Shown here: positions 1 through 4,028 of the stretch, in pieces | How positions within the stretch are numbered: position 1 is the stretch's first letter | How the letters are laid out: each line of letters starts with the position of its first letter | Assembly: GCA_018268695.1 (NCBI GenBank) | Contig: JAFDWD010000010.1 | Span: forward strand, 1 to 5,570 | Reading direction: 5' to 3' | DNA length: 5,570 nt | From: Actinomycetota bacterium | GTDB taxonomy: Bacteria > Actinomycetota > Thermoleophilia > Solirubrobacterales > 70-9 | The notes under the pieces: model-generated | Database searches by the model: none | Told to the model about the DNA's origin: nothing | The model's input: only the letters and a program-made list of their open reading frames with translations | Made by a program: the position numbers and the translations under genes

Positions 1-239
1 CCTCGCCGAAGTCGATGGTCGGCCACCTGATCGCCGCCGCCGGCGCCCTCGCCGGGATGGCCTGCCTCCTCGGCATGCGCGATGGCATCCTCCCCCCGAC
101 GATCAACCTGACCAACCCGGACCCCGAGTGCGACCTCGACCACATCGCCCTCACCGCCCGCGAGGCCGACACCTCCGCCGCGATCGCCAACGCCTTCGGC
201 TTCGGCGGCCAGAACTGCGTAGTGGCGTTCCGTCGCTAG
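1..239 (+). CDS. fabF: Beta-ketoacyl-ACP synthase II, C-terminal fragment
   Basis: This is the 3' end of a condensing enzyme of type II fatty acid synthesis (malonyl-ACP plus acyl-ACP to 3-ketoacyl-ACP, cytosolic). The gene starts outside the window; 78 codons remain, read from base 3 to the TAG at 237-239. Visible family marks are SPKSMVGHLIAAAG, which holds the conserved active-site Lys (codon at 9-11) and catalytic His (24-26), then PPTINLTNPDPECDLD, and near the end FGFGGQN (195-215), the usual FGFGGxN loop that closes the active site. The catalytic Cys lies upstream and cannot be seen. Spacing and sequence fit FabF/KAS II better than FabB or FabH, but related polyketide-type ketosynthases share these motifs, so the exact subtype is inferred. 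The gene is convergent with the HTH genes to its right, and a strong hairpin begins 11 bases after its stop. Confidence 0.9.
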   Translation, partial: SPKSMVGHLIAAAGALAGMACLLGMRDGILPPTINLTNPDPECDLDHIALTAREADTSAAIANAFGFGGQNCVVAFRR

Positions 240-250
240 CCGCTGACCCG

Positions 251-285
251 CCGCCACTCGGACGGAGCGGCCGTCCGAGTGGCGG
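251..285. terminator. Perfect 15-bp hairpin after fabF
   Basis: CCGCCACTCGGACGG (251-265) and its exact reverse complement (271-285) are separated by the 5-nt loop AGCGG. It starts 11 bases past the fabF stop, so a role as transcription terminator is the simplest reading. No T-run follows on either strand, so it would be an atypical intrinsic terminator of the kind often proposed in GC-rich actinobacteria. Confidence 0.6.
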
Positions 286-288
286 TGC

Positions 289-342
289 CCTGGCCGTCTC
301 ATGGAGGTCCTGGCAGGCTCTGACCTCCATGAGACGGCCAGG
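289..342. repeat. Perfect 21-bp inverted repeat (hairpin 2)
   Basis: The left arm at 289-309 (begins CCTGGCCGTCTC, ends GGAGGTC) is the exact reverse complement of the right arm at 322-342. The loop is 12 nt (310-321). It lies between convergent genes and could act as a bidirectional terminator, but no T-tract flanks it. A palindromic repeat element is the alternative. The arms share no sequence with hairpins 1 or 3. Confidence 0.65.
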
Positions 343-400
343 ACGGAGGAACACTGCGTTGTTTCGCTGAGGGTCCGGGCGGTTCCGACGCCCCAGAACG

Positions 401-446
401 CGCTGTCGACTTTGACCACACCAGGGTGTGGTCAAAATCGACAGCG
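401..446. terminator. 22-bp hairpin, probable terminator of the HTH array side
   Basis: The arms at 401-422 and 425-446 pair over 22 positions with one mismatch (position 410 is C where T would pair) and almost no loop. The core is TTTGACCACACC facing GGTGTGGTCAAA. It sits 32 bases beyond the stop of the last HTH gene (-) and could stop transcription arriving from either side. Dyad symmetry is certain; the function is inferred. Confidence 0.55.
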
Positions 447-478
447 GTGAATCCGGTCTTGTGCAACACGCACCGAAC

Positions 479-670
479 TCAGGGCTTCTCACGTTCTCTG
501 TGACGCCGGGACACATCGGCGAGGGATCCGCGGGGTTGGCGCTGCCCAGTCTCGAACATGCTGACCTGCGTCCGGTGGATTCCTGCCCGTTCGGCGAGGC
601 TTTCCTGGCTGAGTTTCCTGGCCTGCCGTATCCGCAGGAGGTTCTCCCCAAAACTCTCCAGAACTTCCAT
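479..670 (-). CDS. Small XRE-family HTH protein, C-terminally truncated
   Basis: A 63-residue protein whose N-terminal part is a Cro/C1-type (XRE, HTH_3) DNA-binding domain: FGENLLRIRQARKLSQESLA (residues 7-26, helices 1-2), then the recognition helix around IHRTQVSMFETG (31-42). Residues 1-47 match the HTH gene at 1191-1457 at 32 of 47 positions. From residue 48 on, the sequence (GSLADVSRRHREREKP) is unrelated and the expected fifth helix 'LDTLxKLAGAL' is missing in all three frames, so the 3' end was probably lost or replaced rather than simply frameshifted. The ATG at 670 was chosen because it aligns with the paralogue's start; the frame stays open back to an ATG at 784, but that extension has no HTH-like sequence. 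GGGGA abuts the ATG and no well-spaced ribosome site is seen. It may be a decaying gene or a mini-regulator. Confidence 0.6.
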   Translation of the reverse strand: MEVLESFGENLLRIRQARKLSQESLAERAGIHRTQVSMFETGQRQPRGSLADVSRRHREREKP

Positions 671-790
671 TCCCCAGGCTTTCTGTTCGGCCCGATACGG
701 ACCACAGGCAGGACTGGTGGTTATGTCACCGGAGAGCTCAATCCGACTCAGATGTAGATAAAACCATGCTTCCTCGAGACGCATGACATC

Positions 791-816
791 TCGACCCCCG
801 ACTTCGGGGCCGTCGA
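791..816 (-). terminator. Hairpin downstream of the middle HTH gene
   Basis: CCCCGA (796-801) and TCGGGG (804-809) form a short GC-rich stem, extended outward by TCGAC (791-795) pairing with GTCGA (812-816) around a two-base bulge. It lies 42-67 bases past the stop of the HTH gene ending at 858 and before the next HTH gene. It may end that transcript. There is no clear T-run. Confidence 0.4.
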
Positions 817-857
817 ATCCACGGGACGGGCTCTCGTGCTCCTGGACGAGCTGGACT

Positions 858-1076
858 TCAGCTGATCCCGTCGATCAGCGTCGCGGGAGCTACGCCGAGG
901 CCTCGGGACAGCTTCAGGAAGGTTTCCAACCGCGGCTCGCGGAGGCCGCGCTCGATCAGGCTCACCTCGGTCCGGTGGAGGTCGGCGCGGAACGCGAGGT
1001 CTTCCTGGCTCAATCCTGCCTTCTTGCGCTCGGCCGCAAGATTCAGGCCGAACTGCTGTCGCTGTGACCTCTCCAT
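858..1076 (-). CDS. Small XRE-family HTH regulator under a LexA-type box
   Basis: A 72-residue protein that is essentially one Cro/C1-type HTH domain. Helix 1 covers FGLNLAAERKKAG (9-21), helix 2 LSQEDLAFRA (22-31), the recognition helix HRTEVSLIERG (34-44), and the closing helices LETFLKLSRGLGV (50-62) with the terminal LIDGIS. This is the full HTH_3 length, so the fold should be intact. No effector or dimerisation domain follows, so it is expected to act as a small DNA-binding repressor or activator; its targets are unknown. The ATG at 1076 was chosen because the domain begins right after it. It lacks a ribosome site, and the 14-bp palindrome CGAACATATGTTCG ends two bases upstream. A hairpin between this gene and the HTH gene upstream suggests it has its own promoter. 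DNA damage control via LexA is inferred from the box only. Confidence 0.82.
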   Translation of the reverse strand: MERSQRQQFGLNLAAERKKAGLSQEDLAFRADLHRTEVSLIERGLREPRLETFLKLSRGLGVAPATLIDGIS

Positions 1077-1077
1077 A

Positions 1078-1091
1078 CGAACATATGTTCG
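1078..1091. promoter_or_regulatory. Perfect LexA/SOS-type operator
   Basis: CGAACATATGTTCG is a complete 14-bp palindrome. It is the textbook LexA (DinR) box of Bacillus and fits the GAAC-N4-GTTC core used by actinobacterial LexA. It ends two bases before the ATG of the HTH gene on the minus strand, where bound LexA would block both the promoter's -10 area and the start codon. Sequence identity is seen directly; LexA binding is inferred. Confidence 0.7.
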
Positions 1092-1167
1092 CCCATGGTC
1101 CCCTCGTGGACTACAGACAAACCGCAACATCCGGTCGCGGATCCACGCTCTTTCCACATTTCTGAAA

Positions 1168-1184
1168 GGCCCGAACTTGGGGCC
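1168..1184 (-). terminator. Terminator-like hairpin between two HTH genes
   Basis: Read on the minus strand, GGCCC and GGGCC pair around a 7-nt loop and are followed by TTTC. It starts seven bases past the stop of the HTH gene ending at 1191. The short stem with some T's fits a weak intrinsic terminator that would separate that gene's transcript from the LexA-boxed gene downstream. Confidence 0.45.
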
Positions 1185-1190
1185 GGGCGC

Positions 1191-1457
1191 TCAGAGCGTC
1201 GGCTCGGAAACGTCGAACTGACCGCTCTGGGTGACGGTCGGCTCCCACGAGATCCCTTCGACGAGTCTCGGAATTTCGACTTCCAAGGCACCGGCGAGCT
1301 TGATCAGGGTGTCGAGTCGCGGAAGGCGCTTCCCGCTCTCCATCAGACTGATCTGAGTGCGGTGGACCGACGCGCGCGCGGCGAGCTCTTCCTGGCTCAG
1401 CTTGCGCGCCTGTCGCAGTCGGAGCAGGTTCTCGGCGAAGCGTTCTCCGACGTCCAC
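1191..1457 (-). CDS. Small XRE-family HTH regulator (first of the array)
   Basis: An 88-residue Cro/C1-type HTH protein. Helix 1 is FAENLLRLRQARK (7-19), helix 2 LSQEELAARA (20-29), the recognition helix HRTQISLMESG (32-42), then LDTLIKLAGALEV (48-60) and RLVEGISW (64-71). An 18-residue tail (TVTQSGQFDVSEPTL at its end) has no recognised domain. The start is a GTG at 1457: an in-frame TAG lies only three codons upstream (1464-1466), which leaves no earlier choice. The ribosome site is poor (AGCGGA), so leaderless or weakly initiated translation is possible. It is most similar to the truncated paralogue at 479-670. The divergent spacer on its 5' side carries direct and inverted repeats that may be its own operator (inference). 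Its targets cannot be told from the sequence. Confidence 0.85.
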   Translation of the reverse strand: MDVGERFAENLLRLRQARKLSQEELAARASVHRTQISLMESGKRLPRLDTLIKLAGALEVEIPRLVEGISWEPTVTQSGQFDVSEPTL

Positions 1458-1498
1458 AGTCCGCTACATCTTGGTCGCTACAGGCAAAGCGTCCACAG
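1451..1498. repeat. Paired direct repeats in front of the first HTH gene
   Basis: CGTCCACAG occurs at 1451-1459 and again at 1490-1498. Between them, CGCTACA occurs at 1462-1468 and 1476-1482. The first copy of the longer repeat contains the GTG start of the HTH gene. Nested repeats at a regulator's own start are candidate operator sites; the role is inferred. Confidence 0.4.
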
Positions 1499-1499
1499 A

Positions 1500-1526
1500 A
1501 CAACGGGTGTTGTCGGTTTTACGTAA
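1500..1526. promoter_or_regulatory. Inverted repeats in the divergent spacer
   Basis: ACAAC-GGGT-GTTGT (1500-1513) is a perfect dyad, and TTACGTAA (1519-1526) is an 8-bp palindrome. Both lie in a relatively AT-rich stretch (30 G+C of 60 at 1501-1560) between the HTH gene (-) and the membrane miniprotein gene (+). They could serve as a shared operator. Symmetry is visible; the function is a guess. Confidence 0.3.
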
Positions 1527-1567
1527 CTGAAACCCGGTTGATTGCACCGGAAAGCAGACAAAACATC

Positions 1568-1573
1568 TACTAT
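1568..1573 (+). promoter_or_regulatory. Candidate -10 box for the membrane miniprotein gene
   Basis: TACTAT fits the actinobacterial TANNNT -10 pattern and ends eight bases before the ATG at 1582. Transcription would begin at or next to the start codon, giving a leaderless mRNA, which agrees with the lack of a Shine-Dalgarno sequence. A -35 match (TTGCAC at 1542-1547) is 20 bases away, longer than ideal. Confidence 0.4.
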
Positions 1574-1581
1574 TTCTGGCG

Positions 1582-1749
1582 ATGATTGAACGCCTTCTTG
1601 CACTGCGGTTGGCCGAGGAAGCCCTGGAGATTCGCCAGCGGCGGCTGCTTCTGCGCGACCAACGCGCCGCCCTCTGGCTCGAGATCTCGATGAAGGCCGC
1701 GGCCACCATCGCGGGCTTGGCGATCGCCGTCGGGGCGGCTTGGCGCTAG
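1582..1749 (+). CDS. Putative 55-aa single-pass membrane miniprotein
   Basis: A short open frame encoding a charged amphipathic helix (residues 1-37, rich in Leu, Arg and Glu; for example RLAEEALEIRQRR) followed by a short apolar segment, AAATIAGLAIAVGAAW (39-54), and a final Arg. This is the layout of a small tail-anchored or membrane-associated protein. About 45 of 55 codons end in G or C, as expected for a real gene in this genome, and no other gene overlaps it. There is no ribosome site, but a TACTAT box eight bases before the ATG suggests leaderless expression. It is divergent from the HTH array and convergent with the RTX-like gene, whose stop is 31 bases away. I do not recognise a family. 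The single apolar stretch is short, so peripheral membrane binding is also possible. Confidence 0.6.
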   Translation: MIERLLALRLAEEALEIRQRRLLLRDQRAALWLEISMKAAATIAGLAIAVGAAWR

Positions 1750-1780
1750 TGAAAGCGGGAGGGCAGCGAGGCGCGCGGAG

Positions 1781-2503
1781 TCAGTGGCGAGGGCCGCGCT
1801 CGCAGCCGTGTGACTTGCCCCACCCGGGGCCGCCGTCGCAGTAGTCGATGCCTGGGCCTCCGTAGAGCTGGTCGGCGCCGCGGCCGCCGTAAAGGCGATC
1901 GTTGCCGGGCCCGCCATGGCAGCCGTCCTGGCCACCGCCCATGACGCAGACGTCGTTGCCCGGGCCGCCCCAGCACCCGTCGCTGCCGTTGCCGTGCTTG
2001 CAGTAGTCGTTGCCCGTGCCGCCGACGCAGTCGCTGTTGCGGTTGCCGGTGATGCAGACGTCGTTGCCGCCGTTGCCGTAGCAGCGGTTGCGTTTCGAGC
2101 CTTCGGAGTAGCAGCGATCCGGCTCGGCGTTGCCCATGAAGATGTCGGATCCGCCACCGAGGTGGACGGTGAGGGGGACCGGCAGCGGGCTTTCGATCTC
2201 GACCTTGTCGTCGCCCGACCCGGTGACGATTTCGACCATTCCGTACGAACGGAGTGGGCACCTGAGCCCGGGGTGGGTGTTGCGGCAGCCGCTACCGCTG
2301 GCGAACTGGATGCCCTGGCGCTTTTGCATCATCAGGTCGGAGCCCTGGACCGAGAAGCGCGGGTGCGAGCTGCCCTGCGAGCTGTACAGGACCAACACGC
2401 CCTCCGAGGAGGCGATCGACGGGACCAGGGCGAGAACCAGCGCGAGAGCGACGGCCGGCGCGATGAGCAGGGAGCGGCGACGGATCGGGAGATCTTTGCA
2501 AAT
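1781..2503 (-). CDS. Secreted cysteine-rich RTX-like repeat protein (start uncertain)
   Basis: Probable exported protein built on hemolysin-type nonapeptide repeats that form a calcium-stabilised beta-roll. The first standard start is a GTG at 2398, giving 205 residues, but the same frame is open from 2503 and codes just upstream for a convincing signal peptide: RRRSLLIAPAVALALVLALV, then PSIA as a likely cleavage site. No ATG, GTG or TTG precedes it in frame; ATT (2501-2503) directly follows the stop of the upstream gene. Numbered from the GTG, repeats run from about residue 81 to 190 (GGPGND, GGRGAD, GGPGID), and Cys occupies the inward-facing hydrophobic position at 106, 115, 124, 133, 142, 151 and 160, exactly nine apart, then Leu at 169 and 178 and Cys at 187. 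The tail CDGGPGWGKSHGCE is typical of such proteins in Thermoleophilia. It is the last gene of the operon. Its function is unknown; structural or adhesive roles are possible. Confidence 0.8.
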   Translation of the reverse strand: MCKDLPIRRRSLLIAPAVALALVLALVPSIASSEGVLVLYSSQGSSHPRFSVQGSDLMMQKRQGIQFASGSGCRNTHPGLRCPLRSYGMVEIVTGSGDDKVEIESPLPVPLTVHLGGGSDIFMGNAEPDRCYSEGSKRNRCYGNGGNDVCITGNRNSDCVGGTGNDYCKHGNGSDGCWGGPGNDVCVMGGGQDGCHGGPGNDRLYGGRGADQLYGGPGIDYCDGGPGWGKSHGCERGPRH

Positions 2504-3622
2504 TCAGAGGCCGCGTTCGTAGACGCGGTACTTCTTGACCACGCGGCCGTTCATCGCTTCGAGGCCGGCGTTCATCGCCTTGTTCGTCTCCAGGATGAAG
2601 CCGGCCTCGCCGTGTTTGAGGCGGGAGCGGGCCGCGGCTTCGAAGTGTTCGACGTAGAGGAGGGCGGCGACGCCGGTGTGCTGCCACTCGGGCTTCACGC
2701 CGAGGAAGCCGACGCGGAGGCGGTCGGTGGTGCGGTTGCGCATCAGGAAGTCCCACCAGCCGGTCGGGAAGAGCTTGCCGCCCATGCGCTTCTGCAGCTG
2801 GTTGGCGTCCATGACGGTGATCGCCATCGCGATCGTCTCGCCGTCCTTTTCGGCGACCATGAACCATTCGGGCGAGTAGACGAGCTGGAGATCGAGCGCG
2901 TAGGCGTCGAGGTCCTTCTCGGAATAGGGGACGAAGCCCCAGTTCTCCGACCAGGCCGAGTTGTAGACCTCGGCGAACTTGTCGAGGTCCTTGCGCAGGG
3001 AGCGGCGAGTCATCTTGCGGACGGTGACGCCGTACTTCTCCTGGCACCGTTTGGCGAGTTTTTCGATGATCGGCTTCATCGAGGCGCGGTCGTCGATCGA
3101 CAGGTCCCAGGACAAGAGGTCCATCGCCTTCGCCAGCCCGGCCTCCTCGATCTGGCGCTGGTAGCGGGGCGGGTGCCAGTTCTGGCGGATCAGCGGTTCG
3201 AGCTCGAAGCCCTCGATCAGGACCCCGCTCTCCTCGTTCAGGTTGAAGTCCATCGGCCCGAGCATCTGCTCGCAACCGCGGGCCCGCAGCCAGCCTTCGG
3301 CGGTGCGCAGGAGCGCCGCCAGGATCTCCGGATCGTCCTCGAACTCAAGGAAGCCGAACATCCCGGTCCGGGTGCCGTGGAACTGGTTGTAGGCGAAGTC
3401 GATCTGGGCGGTGATCCGGCCGACCACGCGGCCGTCGCGCCGGGCGACGAAGTAGTCGGCTTCACCGTGGGTGAAGTAGGCGTTCAGCTTGCGGGTGAGG
3501 AACTGGTGGCGCTCCAGTTTGAGCGGCGTCACCCATGGCGTGCCCTGATGCAGGCGGAAGGGGAGGTCGATGAATTCGCCGATCTCGCGGCGGGTCTTCA
3601 CCATCTGGATCTCGACCGCCAT
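2504..3622 (-). CDS. GNAT-superfamily acyltransferase, YghO-like
   Basis: A 372-residue cytosolic protein of the large two-lobed GNAT-like family that includes E. coli YghO (some members are mislabelled dATP pyrophosphohydrolase). Family blocks: DYFVARRDGRVVGRITAQ (56-73), the NQFHGTRTGMFGFLEFEDD segment (79-97), GPMDFNLNEESGVLIEGFE (122-140), and a C-terminal acetyltransferase lobe with VGFLGVKPEWQHTGVAALL (304-322), where QHTGVA occupies the acyl-CoA pyrophosphate loop, followed by LETNKAMNAGLEAMNG. The substrate of this family is not established; transfer of an acyl group from acyl-CoA to an amine is the family-level expectation. The ATG at 3622 overlaps the stop of the preceding gene by one base (TGATG), which predicts translational coupling. 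Its own stop is followed directly by the signal peptide codons of the RTX-like gene in the same frame. Length and blocks look complete. Confidence 0.87.
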   Translation of the reverse strand: MAVEIQMVKTRREIGEFIDLPFRLHQGTPWVTPLKLERHQFLTRKLNAYFTHGEADYFVARRDGRVVGRITAQIDFAYNQFHGTRTGMFGFLEFEDDPEILAALLRTAEGWLRARGCEQMLGPMDFNLNEESGVLIEGFELEPLIRQNWHPPRYQRQIEEAGLAKAMDLLSWDLSIDDRASMKPIIEKLAKRCQEKYGVTVRKMTRRSLRKDLDKFAEVYNSAWSENWGFVPYSEKDLDAYALDLQLVYSPEWFMVAEKDGETIAMAITVMDANQLQKRMGGKLFPTGWWDFLMRNRTTDRLRVGFLGVKPEWQHTGVAALLYVEHFEAAARSRLKHGEAGFILETNKAMNAGLEAMNGRVVKKYRVYERGL

Positions 3623-3999
3623 CAGCAGAGTCTCTCTTCCACCTCGGCCAGGAAGGCGTCGAGCAGCCGTTCGAAGGAGTCGCCGTCGAGGGAGATTTCC
3701 TCGCCCTCCTCGAAGCCGAGCACCGAGGCCTCCGCGGACAGCTTGATCCCCCGCGGGATCGCCATCACCGAGCCGTGCTCGGTGACCGACTCGGCGATCG
3801 CCCGGACCTCGTTCATCGGGTTGCCGTCGCGCCCTTCGACCTTCGGGCTGCGGATCGCGAACCAGCGATCGAGCGCCGGCACCAGCTGGTTCCAGGCCGC
3901 CGACCCGGCGTCGACGCGCCGCAGCTCCGCCACGGCGGCGCCCACCGACTCGCGGCAGCTCGCCACGTAGTGGCGGTCGTATCCGGTCCGCAGCAGCAT
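3622..3999 (-). CDS. Conserved-looking protein of unknown function (125 aa)
   Basis: I do not recognise this family. The product is a soluble, acidic protein with no signal peptide, membrane segment or known motif. The N-terminal half (1-55) looks helical and holds two Cys-poor amphipathic stretches (VGAAVAELRRV, WNQLVPALDRWFAIR). The middle contains GRDGNPMNEVRAIAESV (57-73). The C-terminal part has a strand-like PRGIKLSAEASVLGF (82-96) and the acidic helix SFERLLDAFLAEVEERL (108-124). It begins 29 bases after the dehydrogenase stop and ends in a one-base overlap with the acyltransferase gene, so it is almost certainly co-translated with the latter and could be its partner. The ATG at 3999 is the first standard start after the dehydrogenase stop. 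A GGAGG about 18 bases upstream is farther away than usual. Confidence 0.75.
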   Translation of the reverse strand: MLLRTGYDRHYVASCRESVGAAVAELRRVDAGSAAWNQLVPALDRWFAIRSPKVEGRDGNPMNEVRAIAESVTEHGSVMAIPRGIKLSAEASVLGFEEGEEISLDGDSFERLLDAFLAEVEERLC

Positions 4000-4028
4000 C
4001 CGGCGCGAGACGCTATCCGACCTCCGCC

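Noticed and set aside
371..400. GGTTCCGACGCC resembling a tRNA T-loop
   Set aside because: No acceptor stem, anticodon arm or D-arm can be folded around it.
251..446. The palindromes as a CRISPR array or transposon ends
   Set aside because: The three stems differ in sequence and there is no repeated unit with spacers. No transposase, target duplication or matching end pair is visible.
128..705. Overlapping open frames on both strands across the palindrome region
   Set aside because: They are Arg/Pro-rich, run through the three hairpins, and overlap the fabF end and the truncated HTH gene in other frames. No family features are seen.
2399..2506. Stop-codon readthrough fusing the acyltransferase to the RTX-like protein
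   Set aside because: The two share a frame, but a signal peptide in the middle of a fusion would make little sense. Reinitiation or an indel is simpler.
1916..3970. A 684-codon open frame on the plus strand
   Set aside because: It lies antisense to three well-supported minus-strand genes, is dominated by Ala, Val, Arg, Asp and Glu, and shows no domain. It is the usual antisense shadow of GC-rich coding sequence.
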